Assembly (NCBI GenBank): GCA_904502075.1
Contig: CAJGDL010000004.1
Span: 1 to 29,489, forward strand
Direction: 5' to 3'
DNA length: 29,489 bases
Source of the DNA: an uncultured Alistipes sp.
Lineage (GTDB): Bacteria; Bacteroidota; Bacteroidia; Bacteroidales; Rikenellaceae
Position 1 is the first letter of the stretch. Each line of letters starts with the position of its first letter. Positions 8,635 through 16,230 of the stretch are shown one piece after another. Position numbers and translations under genes: made by a program. Below the pieces are notes generated by a model. The model was not told where the DNA came from. It did not search any database and saw only the letters and a list, made by a program, of their open reading frames with translations.

Positions 8635-9975
8635 CTACAGGATCTCTTTGGTAATGCGGAGCACCGTATCGGAATCGCGCGTCAGGCGGTAGCGGTCGTC
8701 GATTCTACGCCCCACCACCCAAACGATATCCTCGCCCGAGAGCAGCACAAACTGACGCTCCTTCTCGGCCATCGAGACCTTATTGTCAATCAGGAAATCA
8801 CTCACCTTGCGCTTTCCGGTCATGCCGAAAGGAACAAACCAGTCCCCCTCGCGCCAACGGCGCAACGTGAGCGGATAGTGCAACTTGTCGGCATCGAGTT
8901 GCGCAATGTGGGGTGGCACGCCAAAGTCCTTGATCGTACCCACATCCACCTTTTCGTAGTAGAGTACCGAGTTGCCACAGTAACTGCGCAGGGCGCGCTC
9001 CTCGACTCGAACCTCGCAACTATCCTCCGAGGTAATGCGCGTAACGAGGATCTCGCCACGGTCAATATAGGCCACATACTCGCGGGCATAGAACCTACGG
9101 CCCGTGGATCCCTGCTCCAAGGCATGACACAAGGCATCGATCACATCGCCCTTGAAGCCATAAGCCGAGTTCAAGAGTTCGTAGATCACAAAGTTCCGCG
9201 GGAAGGTAGAGGGAATACGCTCGACATGGATGGTGTCGACACCATCAGCCGAGCTCACCGCCTCGCGGCGCACCAGCTCGATCGAGGCGTCAATAAAGGT
9301 TTGCGCATCCATCAGGCGACTGATGTTGCGACGCATCAGGTCGGTAAACTTGGCATTGATCTCGCGAATACGGGGCACCAGCCCCAGGCGGATCTTGTTG
9401 CGCAGGTGCTTCGTGGAGCGGTTCGTGGAGTCCTCGCGAAAGGGGATATGGTGTTGCACGGCATACTCCAGAATCTCCTTGCGGGCCGCGAACATGAGCG
9501 GACGAATCAGCAATCCGTTTTGATAGTGAATACCGGTCAGGCCGCGCAACCCCGTACCGCGCAGGAGGTTGATAAAAAAGGTCTCGATCGAGTCGTCGGC
9601 ATGGTGAGCCACAGCGATGCGATCGTAGCCTTCGCTTTGACAGAGCTCCTCGAACCAGGCATAGCGCAAGCGTCGTGCAGCCATCTCCATCGACTCACCC
9701 GTGCGCTCCATCTCGCCCACCGTATCGAACCGGCGGTTATAGCAGGGCACTCCGAAGCGGGCCGCCTGGTCGGCTACCAGCACCTCGTCCTCGTCGCTCT
9801 CCACCCCGCGCAGCTGGAAGTTGCAGTGGGCCACCCCCACCCGATAGCCACTCTCGATAAAGAGCGAGAGCATCACCATCGAATCCACACCGCCCGAGAC
9901 GGTCAGCAGGATGCGCTCCTGCTTGGTCGCCAAGCCATAATGCTCAATATAGCGTTGAAAATTCTCAATTAACAT
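8635..9975 (-). CDS. tilS: tRNA(Ile)-lysidine synthase
   Basis: A 446-residue enzyme that modifies the wobble cytidine of the tRNA-Ile with anticodon CAU to lysidine, so it reads AUA. The PP-loop ATP-binding motif SGGVDS is at residues 27-32 (ILLTVSGGVDSM), followed by VAHCNFQLRG and VAHHADDSIETFFINLLRGTG-type sequence. A C-terminal domain with LRRWREGDWFVPFGM is typical of the longer TilS form. The start at 9975 is preceded by GGAGAAGG at a suitable distance; a further upstream in-frame ATG at 10026 lacks this and would add 17 atypical residues. It is 81 nt downstream of murB and 25 nt upstream of holA. Confidence 0.95.
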   Translation of the reverse strand: MLIENFQRYIEHYGLATKQERILLTVSGGVDSMVMLSLFIESGYRVGVAHCNFQLRGVESDEDEVLVADQAARFGVPCYNRRFDTVGEMERTGESMEMAARRLRYAWFEELCQSEGYDRIAVAHHADDSIETFFINLLRGTGLRGLTGIHYQNGLLIRPLMFAARKEILEYAVQHHIPFREDSTNRSTKHLRNKIRLGLVPRIREINAKFTDLMRRNISRLMDAQTFIDASIELVRREAVSSADGVDTIHVERIPSTFPRNFVIYELLNSAYGFKGDVIDALCHALEQGSTGRRFYAREYVAYIDRGEILVTRITSEDSCEVRVEERALRSYCGNSVLYYEKVDVGTIKDFGVPPHIAQLDADKLHYPLTLRRWREGDWFVPFGMTGKRKVSDFLIDNKVSMAEKERQFVLLSGEDIVWVVGRRIDDRYRLTRDSDTVLRITKEIL

Positions 9976-10030
9976 AGCATCCTTCTCCAAAAGAGATTTC
10001 GATTTACAGGGTAGATCTACTCCCACCCCC

Positions 10031-10057
10031 TAAATTCTAACTCCTAACTCCTCATTC
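10031..10057. repeat. Short imperfect heptamer tandem repeat between murB and tilS
   Basis: Units TAAATTC, TAACTCC, TAACTCC and TCATTCT follow one another, nearly four copies of a 7-nt unit with two identical ones. The array ends at the murB stop codon and lies upstream of tilS on the minus strand. It is too short to be a confident element. Confidence 0.4.
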
Positions 10058-11079
10058 TAAAAGTTATTGACCTCGGTGTCGATCTCCACGCCGAACTTTT
10101 CCAACACCTGCTGCTGCACCTTGCGGGCCAGCGAGATCACCTCCGATCCGGTGGCACCGCCATGGTTCACCAAGACCAAGGCCTGGCGGTCGTGCACCCC
10201 GACCCGCCCCTCGCGGTAGCCCTTCAGCCCCGCCCGGTCGATGAGCCAGCCGGCAGCCAACTTCACCCGTTCAGGCCCCTCGGCAGAGGGATAGGTGGGC
10301 ATCTCGGGATAGATCGATTTCAGCTCCTCGCTTTTGCGAAGATCTACGACCGGATTCTTGAAAAAGCTTCCGGCATTACCCAAGACCGCCGTATCGGGCA
10401 ACTTCGAGCGGCGAATCGAGCAGATCGCCTCACGGATGTTTTTGAGCGTTGCCCCACCCCGCGCCTCCACCTCGCGGGCCACATCTCCGTAGCCGATATT
10501 AGGCTGCGCTGTGCGACTCAAAGCAAAGGTTACAGCCAAGATAATGGCGCGCCCCTTCAACTCTTGCTTAAAAATGCTCTCGCGATAGCCAAAACGGCAC
10601 TCCTCGCGCGAGAAGGTGCGCACCACGCCCCCCTCGCCCTCGCCTGGCAGGAAACACTCCACCTCGAGCAGGCAGTCCTTGGCCTCCGAGCCGTAGGCCC
10701 CGATATTCTGCACCGGAGCAGCCCCCACCTTGCCGGGGATGAGCGAGAGGTTTTCCAACCCCCAAAGTTCGTGCTCCACGGCCCAGGCGACCAAATCGTC
10801 CCACTCGAGTCCCGCCTCCACACGCACCCGAACGCGATCCCCCTCCTCGGAGAGGATCTCGATACGATCGGCCACAGGGGTCAGCAACAGGCCCCGATAA
10901 TCCTGCGTAAAGAGGATGTTGTTTCCGCCCGAGAAGACCATCCACCGTTCGGGGAGTCCGGCGGCAAAAATCTCGCGCAGATCGGCCTCCGAGGTAAACT
11001 CCACCAGTCTTTCGGCCTGCTGCTCGACATGAAAACTATTGCGGTTGCAAAGCGATATGTTGTAAAATTCTTGTTTCAT
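10057..11079 (-). CDS. murB: UDP-N-acetylmuramate dehydrogenase (UDP-N-acetylenolpyruvoylglucosamine reductase)
   Basis: A 340-residue FAD enzyme that reduces UDP-GlcNAc-enolpyruvate to UDP-MurNAc, the second committed step of peptidoglycan synthesis in the cytoplasm. The start chosen gives MKQEFYNISLCNRNSFHV, matching the usual MurB opening. The reading frame stays open upstream to 11226, but that part is not MurB-like and crosses the promoter. Family motifs seen are FSGGNNILFTQDYRGLL (FAD), IPGKVGAAPVQNIGAYG, GYRESIFK, and GNAGSFFKNP near the C-terminus, with LAAGWLIDRAGLKG following. Length and the long C-terminal domain fit type I MurB of the E. coli kind. It is the first gene of the minus-strand cluster; its promoter box lies almost directly against the ATG. 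Confidence 0.95.
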   Translation of the reverse strand: MKQEFYNISLCNRNSFHVEQQAERLVEFTSEADLREIFAAGLPERWMVFSGGNNILFTQDYRGLLLTPVADRIEILSEEGDRVRVRVEAGLEWDDLVAWAVEHELWGLENLSLIPGKVGAAPVQNIGAYGSEAKDCLLEVECFLPGEGEGGVVRTFSREECRFGYRESIFKQELKGRAIILAVTFALSRTAQPNIGYGDVAREVEARGGATLKNIREAICSIRRSKLPDTAVLGNAGSFFKNPVVDLRKSEELKSIYPEMPTYPSAEGPERVKLAAGWLIDRAGLKGYREGRVGVHDRQALVLVNHGGATGSEVISLARKVQQQVLEKFGVEIDTEVNNF

Positions 11080-11084
11080 AGTTG

Positions 11085-11092
11085 CAAAGTTA
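11085..11092 (-). promoter_or_regulatory. -7 promoter element for murB, abutting the start codon
   Basis: On the minus strand TAACTTTG matches TAnnTTTG exactly and ends only 5 nt before the murB ATG at 11079. If the usual distance from box to transcription start applies, the mRNA would be leaderless or nearly so. The -33 region is poor (TTTATG at 11114-11119). Confidence 0.55.
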
Positions 11093-11254
11093 GAAATAAT
11101 TTTACTAATTTTACATAAATTTTCGGACGAAGCCGATTTCGATTTCGGGCTCACGAATCCGAAAGCAGACAAATAAGGGCAAAAGGCGCACGAAACGTAG
11201 CCCCCGAAAGGGCCTGACCGACCCAAGCTGAAACAACCTAAAACTATCTAAAAT

Positions 11255-12697
11255 ATGTCGTTTACCGAGCAAGATCTGCAACAGATCCAAGCCCATGGCC
11301 TTAGTCCCGAAGCCGTGGAGTTGCAGGTGGAAAATTTCAAACGGGGATTTCCATTTTTAAAGGTCGTGAAGGCTGCATCGCCCGAGGATGGCGTGGTGGT
11401 TCTCACCGAGGAGGCTGTTGAAGCCGCCGCCAAACGCTACGAAGCCGAGGCCGAAAACCTGAAGATCGAAAAGTTTGTACCGGCATCGGGTGCCGCCACG
11501 CGTATGTTCAAGGAGCTCTTCGAGTTTGTCAACGAGCAGAAACGCGGTAAGGGGATCGACACGCTCCTCGAAAATATCGAAAAATTTGCCTTCTGGCCCG
11601 AACTCAAAGAGTTGCTTCCCGCGGAGGCCTCCGACGAACAGATCGTCTCGGCCATCGTAAAGCAGGGGCTCAACTACGGAGCCAAACCCAAAGGACTGGT
11701 CACCTTCCACGCCTATGCGGAGGGGGCTCGCAAGGCGGTCGAGGAGCACCTTGTAGAGGGGGCTCTCTACGCCTCGTCAAAGGGCGTGGCGAAGATCCAC
11801 TTCACCGTATCGGCCGAGCACATGGAGGGTTTCCAAGCACTGCTGGCCGAAAAACTCCCCGCCTATGAGGAGCGCTTCGGCTTGAAGTACGAAATCTCGT
11901 TCTCGGTACAGAAACCCTCGACCGACACCGTGGCCGTTAATCCCGACAACACTCTCTTCCGCACCGATGAGGGCAAACTCCTGTTCCGCCCCGCAGGCCA
12001 CGGCGCCCTGATCGAAAACCTCAATGAGTTGGATGCCGACCTGCTCTTTATCAAGAACATCGACAATGTAACAACCGACGAGCGCAAGGCCGACACCGTC
12101 CGCTACAAGAAGGCGCTGGCCGGCATGTTGCTCGAGTTGCAGAGCCTTGCGTTCGACTTCCTCGAGGAGCTGCACAGCGGCAAGGCCGACCTCGAAGAGG
12201 TGGCCTGCTTCATCGAAGACCGCCTCTGCACCAAGTTGCCGAAGGAGTACGACCGCGCCCTGCTCGAAAAGATCCTCGACCGCCCGATCCGCCTCTGCGG
12301 CATGGTGCGCAACGAGGGTGAGCCCGGCGGCGGCCCCTTCTGGGTGGAGAATCCCGACGGCACGCAATCGCTGCAGATTGCCGAGTCGAGCCAAATCTCG
12401 CCCGAGGATATGCCGTTGATGAAGGGGGCTACCCACTTCAACCCCGTGGATCTGGTCTGCGGCGTGAAGCGAGCCGATGGCTCGAAGTTCGACCTGCGTC
12501 AATACACCGATCCCGAGACGGGCTTCATCTCCTCGAAGTCGGCCGGCGGTCGCGAGTTGCGCGCCCAGGAGTTGCCGGGTCTTTGGAACGGTGCCATGGC
12601 CAAGTGGAACACCGTCTTTGTGGATGTCCCCATCTCCACCTTCTCGCCCGTAAAGGTGGTACAGGATCTACTCCGTCCCCAGCACCAAAATTCCTAA
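11255..12697 (+). CDS. DUF4301 family protein
   Basis: A 480-residue cytoplasmic protein of the DUF4301 family, recognised from its conserved stretches FVPASGAATRMFKELF, KGLVTFHAY, RPAGHGALIENLN, and IFIKNIDN-type sequence (DLLFIKNIDNV). These resemble nucleotidyltransferase/sugar-phosphate uridylyltransferase-like motifs (GAATRMFK recalls the GxGTRM loop; PAGHGALI and IKNIDN recall the UTP-glucose pyrophosphorylase blocks). I infer a nucleotidyltransferase-like fold with unproven activity. The C-terminal third has LCGMVRNEGEPGGGPFWV, highly conserved in the family as I recall it. It stands alone between divergent murB and the V-ATPase operon and is closed by a strong terminator. No clear consensus promoter was found in front of it. 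Confidence 0.82.
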   Translation: MSFTEQDLQQIQAHGLSPEAVELQVENFKRGFPFLKVVKAASPEDGVVVLTEEAVEAAAKRYEAEAENLKIEKFVPASGAATRMFKELFEFVNEQKRGKGIDTLLENIEKFAFWPELKELLPAEASDEQIVSAIVKQGLNYGAKPKGLVTFHAYAEGARKAVEEHLVEGALYASSKGVAKIHFTVSAEHMEGFQALLAEKLPAYEERFGLKYEISFSVQKPSTDTVAVNPDNTLFRTDEGKLLFRPAGHGALIENLNELDADLLFIKNIDNVTTDERKADTVRYKKALAGMLLELQSLAFDFLEELHSGKADLEEVACFIEDRLCTKLPKEYDRALLEKILDRPIRLCGMVRNEGEPGGGPFWVENPDGTQSLQIAESSQISPEDMPLMKGATHFNPVDLVCGVKRADGSKFDLRQYTDPETGFISSKSAGGRELRAQELPGLWNGAMAKWNTVFVDVPISTFSPVKVVQDLLRPQHQNS

Positions 12698-12724
12698 ATT
12701 CATAGGGCGTTTTGCCCCCAATTC

Positions 12725-12775
12725 ATCCCCGAAGGAGCCCCACTCGAAGGACGGCCCTTCGGGGATTTATTTTCT
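12725..12775 (+). terminator. Intrinsic terminator after the DUF4301 gene
   Basis: ATCCCCGAAGG (12725-12735) pairs perfectly with CCTTCGGGGAT (12756-12766), with a 20-nt loop, followed by the T-rich TTATTTTCT. It lies 28 nt after the stop codon and separates this gene from the V-ATPase promoter. Confidence 0.85.
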
Positions 12776-12877
12776 AAAATCGGGAACAAGAAACAACGCC
12801 TTTTTAAATTCTTTTTTATTTTTTGGCCAAGATATGTCCAAAACCTCCTCCCCAAGAGCCAATTTTACCAGAAACTC

Positions 12878-12909
12878 TTTCGTTTTTTTGCAAAGTTTTA
12901 TTAACTTTG
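12878..12909 (+). promoter_or_regulatory. Promoter of the V-ATPase operon
   Basis: TAACTTTG (12902-12909) matches the -7 consensus TAnnTTTG; TTTC (12878-12881) is a 3-of-4 match to the -33 TTTG with a 20-nt spacer. The predicted start near 12916 gives a leader of about 80 nt that is A-rich and has no strong hairpin. Confidence 0.65.
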
Positions 12910-12995
12910 TCCGATTTTAGTACCCAAAGGCAAGCCAATGGGGAAAAACCGAAGAACGAAAACCGAAAAATTCAATATAAAACTAAAAATAACGT

Positions 12996-13610
12996 ATGGA
13001 AAACAAACTGCAACAACTGACCCGCACGCTCTATGCCGAAGGGTTGGAGAAGGGTCGTTCGGAGGCCGAGCGTCTGGTAGCCGAGGCCAAGACCGAGGCT
13101 CAGAAGATCGTAGCCGAGGCCAAAGCCGAGGCCGAGGCCATCATCAAGCAGGCCGAGAAGAAGGCCCTCGACGTGGAGAAGAACTCGATGACCGAGATCG
13201 CCCTGGCCGGCAAGCAGGCCGTTTCGAAGATCAAGGCCGAGATCGCCTCGATGATCATCACGAAGAGCACCTCGGAGGGGGTAAAGGCCGCCACGATGGA
13301 CGCTGCATTCATCAAGGAGATGCTCGTAGCCGTTGCCAAGAATTGGGACGGTGCCGCATCGGGCAAGGTGGAACTCAAGGCCCTGCTGCCCGAGAAGGAG
13401 AAGGCCGCCCTGGATGCTTCGTTTGAGAAGGCCGCCAAGGAGTTGCTTTCGGCCGGCATCGAGGTAGGCTATTCGGCCGAGGTAAAGAGCGGCTTCAAGG
13501 TAGGTCAGAAGGAGGGTGGCTACTACATCTCGTTCACGGACGAGGATTTCGACGCCCTGATGAAGGAGTACCTGCGCGAGAAGGTGGCCGAACTGTTGTA
13601 CACCAAATAA
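12996..13610 (+). CDS. ntpE: V-type ATP synthase subunit E (peripheral stalk)
   Basis: A 204-residue peripheral-stalk subunit that links the catalytic head to the membrane part. Residues about 10-65 are a long Ala/Glu/Lys coiled coil (VAEAKTEAQKIVAEAKAEAEA) encoded by near-repetitive GCCGAGGCCAA units. The C-terminal half forms the globular head-binding domain (LREKVAELLYTK at the end). It is the first gene of the operon, as usual for Bacteroidota V-ATPases, 9 nt before the DUF2764 gene. Gene assignment combines the E-subunit pattern and operon position. No separate G/H-type stalk partner gene is present, so E may pair with an unknown protein or with itself. Confidence 0.88.
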   Translation: MENKLQQLTRTLYAEGLEKGRSEAERLVAEAKTEAQKIVAEAKAEAEAIIKQAEKKALDVEKNSMTEIALAGKQAVSKIKAEIASMIITKSTSEGVKAATMDAAFIKEMLVAVAKNWDGAASGKVELKALLPEKEKAALDASFEKAAKELLSAGIEVGYSAEVKSGFKVGQKEGGYYISFTDEDFDALMKEYLREKVAELLYTK

Positions 13611-13619
13611 TCGACCTTC

Positions 13620-14462
13620 ATGTTCGATAAAAACTATTATTGTCTGGTAGCCGGTCTGCGCGAGTACTCGCTCGACTCGGAGGCCAAGGGTTTTGATTTG
13701 GGAGCCATCCGCGAGGAGATTCTCTCCGAGCTCGATGCTCGCGACAGTAAGGCCCTGCGTCTGCTCTACGGCTACTACGACTGCGAAAACCTGATCGCAG
13801 CCCGCGCCGGACGTTCGACCCACAATCCGTTGGGCAACCTCTCGCAGGAGCAGGTGCGCGAGGCTTTGGAGCACCCGACCGGACTCCCCGCCGAGATGTG
13901 CGAGATCATCGAGGCCTATAAGGAGCAGGACGAGGAGCAGGACGAGGAGGAGCGCAAGGTGGACACCTCGCTTCGTTTCGAGAAGAACCTTCTGGAGGCC
14001 TACTATCGTGCCTGCGCCCACTCGAAGAGCCGCTTTCTGCGCGCCTGGGCCGAGTTTGACCGCACGCTGCGCAACATTGCAGCGGCTGCCACGGCTCGTG
14101 CCACGGGGCGTGAGATGAACGACCTGCTGATCGGAGGCGATGCCATCACCGAGCAGTTGCGTCGCTCGTCGGCTGCCGACTTCGGCCTCCGAGGAGAACT
14201 TCCCTACATCGACACCGTGCTTGCCGCCGTCAACGAGGAGCAGAACCTCGTGGAGAAGGAGCACAAGATCGACCTGATTCGTTGGAACGAGAGCCAGGAG
14301 CTCGCGGTCTACGACTACTTCAACATCGACTTCATTCTTTCGTACCTGGTGCGCATGAACATCGTGGCCCGCTGGACGCTGCTGGACAAGGAGCGTGGCC
14401 GTCGCATGTTCGACCGCCTGCTCACGGAGCTCGAAGCCAAAGAATTGATAAATAAACAATAA
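13620..14462 (+). CDS. DUF2764 family V-ATPase-associated protein
   Basis: A 280-residue soluble protein of the DUF2764 family, always found, as far as I recall, between the E and A genes in Bacteroidota V-ATPase operons. It opens with NYYCLVAGLREYSL and is mostly helical, with an acidic patch EQDEEQDEEERK near residue 105. The operon has no gene recognisable as subunit C (the socket joining rotor axle and c-ring); DUF2764 sits where C is found in other operons and has comparable size and helical character, so I infer it fills that role. Direct evidence is lacking. It is spaced 9 nt from ntpE and 6 nt from ntpA, so translation is tightly coupled. Confidence 0.82.
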   Translation: MFDKNYYCLVAGLREYSLDSEAKGFDLGAIREEILSELDARDSKALRLLYGYYDCENLIAARAGRSTHNPLGNLSQEQVREALEHPTGLPAEMCEIIEAYKEQDEEQDEEERKVDTSLRFEKNLLEAYYRACAHSKSRFLRAWAEFDRTLRNIAAAATARATGREMNDLLIGGDAITEQLRRSSAADFGLRGELPYIDTVLAAVNEEQNLVEKEHKIDLIRWNESQELAVYDYFNIDFILSYLVRMNIVARWTLLDKERGRRMFDRLLTELEAKELINKQ

Positions 14463-14468
14463 AACGAT

Positions 14469-16217
14469 ATGAAAACTTTAGGAAAAGTTAATGGTATCAT
14501 CTCCAATATCGTGATTGCGAAGGTAGACGGCCCCGTTTCCCAGAACGAGATCTGCTTCGTATATTGCGGCCAGACCCGCATGATGGCCGAGGTCATCAAG
14601 GTGGTGGGCGACAACGCCTATGTACAGGTCTTCGACTCGACGCGTGGCCTGAAGATCGGCGATAAGGTGGAGTTTGAGAGCCACATGTTGGAGGCAACGC
14701 TCGCCCCGGGCCTCCTCTCGAAAAACTACGACGGTCTGCAGAACGACCTCGAGAAGATGGACGGTCTGTTTATCAACCGCGGTTCGATCACCGAGCCCAT
14801 CGACTTCGACAAACTTTGGGAGTTCCAGCCCCTGGCCGAGGTGGGCAGCAAAGTCAGCGCCGCCTCGTGGCTCGGAGAGGTGAAGGAGCAGTGGGTAAAC
14901 CACAAGATCATGGTTCCCTTCGTGATGGAGGGCACCTACACCGTCAAGAGCGTCGCCAAGGCCGGAGAGTATAAGGTAACCGACACGGTGGCCGTGCTCG
15001 TAGACTCGGAGGGCAAGGAGCACAACATCACGATGGTGCAGAAGTGGCCCGTGAAGAAGGCCATCAAGGCCTATACGGAGAAGCCCCGTCCCTCGCGCGT
15101 GATGGAGACCGGTGTGCGCGCTATCGACACCTTCAACCCGCTGGCTGAGGGTGGTACGGGCTTTATCCCGGGCCCCTTCGGTGCCGGTAAGACGGTGCTT
15201 CAGCACGCCATTTCGAAGCAGGCCGAGGCCGATGTGATCATCATCGTGGCGTGCGGTGAGCGTGCCAACGAGGTGGTGGAGATCTTCAAGGAGTTCCCCG
15301 AGTTGGTGGATCCCCGCACGGGCCACAAGCTCATGGAGCGTACCATTATTATCTGTAATACGTCGAACATGCCCGTTGCGGCGCGTGAGGCCTCGGTATA
15401 TACGGGTATGACCATCGGCGAGTACTACCGCGCCATGGGTCTGAAGGTGCTCGTAATGGCTGACTCTACCTCGCGTTGGGCCCAGGCATTGCGTGAGATG
15501 TCGAACCGTCTGGAGGAGCTTCCGGGTCAGGACGCCTTCCCGATGGACCTCTCGGCCATCATCTCGAACTTCTACGCCCGTGCCGGTCTGGTGAAGCTGA
15601 CCAACGGCGAGACGGGTTCAGTTACCTTCCTTGGTACGGTATCGCCCGCCGGCGGTAACCTCAAGGAGCCCGTGACGGAGTCGACCAAGAAGGCTGCCCG
15701 CTGCTTCTACGCCCTCTCGCAGGGTCGTGCCGACTCGAAGCGCTACCCCGCCATCGACCCGCTGGAGTCCTACTCGAAATACCTGGAGTACCCCGAGGTT
15801 TCGGCCTACCTCGATGAGCACATCGAGAAGGGTTGGGTAGAGCAGGTCTATGCCGGTAAGACGCTTGTGCAGCGCGGTAAGGAGGCCAACGACCAGATCA
15901 ATATTTTGGGTGACGACGGTGTACCCGTGGAGTACCACGAGCGTTTCTGGAAGTCGGAGCTCATCGACTTCGTAATCCTGCAGCAGGACGCCTTCGACGA
16001 CATCGACGCCAACTGCCCGATCGAGCGTCAGAAGCTGATGTATAAGATGGTGCTCGATGTCTGCCGCCACGACTTCGACTTCGCCGACTTCGAGGCCTGC
16101 TCGCGCTTCTTCAAGGGTCTTATCAACCTCTTCCGTCAGATGAACTACGCCGAGTATGAGTCGGAGAAGTACTTCGACTACAAGCGTCAGATCGAGGAGT
16201 ATCTTATGAACGCATAA
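14469..16217 (+). CDS. ntpA: V-type ATP synthase subunit A (catalytic)
   Basis: A 582-residue catalytic subunit that binds and hydrolyses or makes ATP in the A3B3 head. The Walker A loop GPFGAGKT is at residues 235-242, followed by the VACGERANEVVEIFKEFPEL block and Walker B-type VLVMADSTSRWAQALREMS. The long insertion between the barrel and nucleotide domains (non-homologous region, about residues 115-190) distinguishes V/A-type A from F-type beta. Length is within the usual 580-600. Codon use is noticeably uniform, as expected for a highly expressed gene. Confidence 0.97.
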   Translation: MKTLGKVNGIISNIVIAKVDGPVSQNEICFVYCGQTRMMAEVIKVVGDNAYVQVFDSTRGLKIGDKVEFESHMLEATLAPGLLSKNYDGLQNDLEKMDGLFINRGSITEPIDFDKLWEFQPLAEVGSKVSAASWLGEVKEQWVNHKIMVPFVMEGTYTVKSVAKAGEYKVTDTVAVLVDSEGKEHNITMVQKWPVKKAIKAYTEKPRPSRVMETGVRAIDTFNPLAEGGTGFIPGPFGAGKTVLQHAISKQAEADVIIIVACGERANEVVEIFKEFPELVDPRTGHKLMERTIIICNTSNMPVAAREASVYTGMTIGEYYRAMGLKVLVMADSTSRWAQALREMSNRLEELPGQDAFPMDLSAIISNFYARAGLVKLTNGETGSVTFLGTVSPAGGNLKEPVTESTKKAARCFYALSQGRADSKRYPAIDPLESYSKYLEYPEVSAYLDEHIEKGWVEQVYAGKTLVQRGKEANDQINILGDDGVPVEYHERFWKSELIDFVILQQDAFDDIDANCPIERQKLMYKMVLDVCRHDFDFADFEACSRFFKGLINLFRQMNYAEYESEKYFDYKRQIEEYLMNA

Positions 16218-16230
16218 TAAGTTTCAGGGT

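Noticed and set aside
11080..11226. N-terminal extension of murB
   Set aside because: The extra 49 residues do not look like MurB, and the stretch contains the murB -7 box.
13070..13150. Repetitive GCCGAGGCCAA units taken as a DNA repeat element
   Set aside because: They encode the Ala/Glu/Lys coiled coil of subunit E and follow the codon frame, so they reflect protein sequence rather than a separate element.
12972..14459. A long open frame (about 495 codons) antisense to ntpE and the DUF2764 gene
   Set aside because: Its translation is low-complexity Leu/Val/Gly-rich and mirrors the codon pattern of the real genes; similar long antisense frames occur opposite ntpB, ntpI and tilS and come from GC-rich codon bias.
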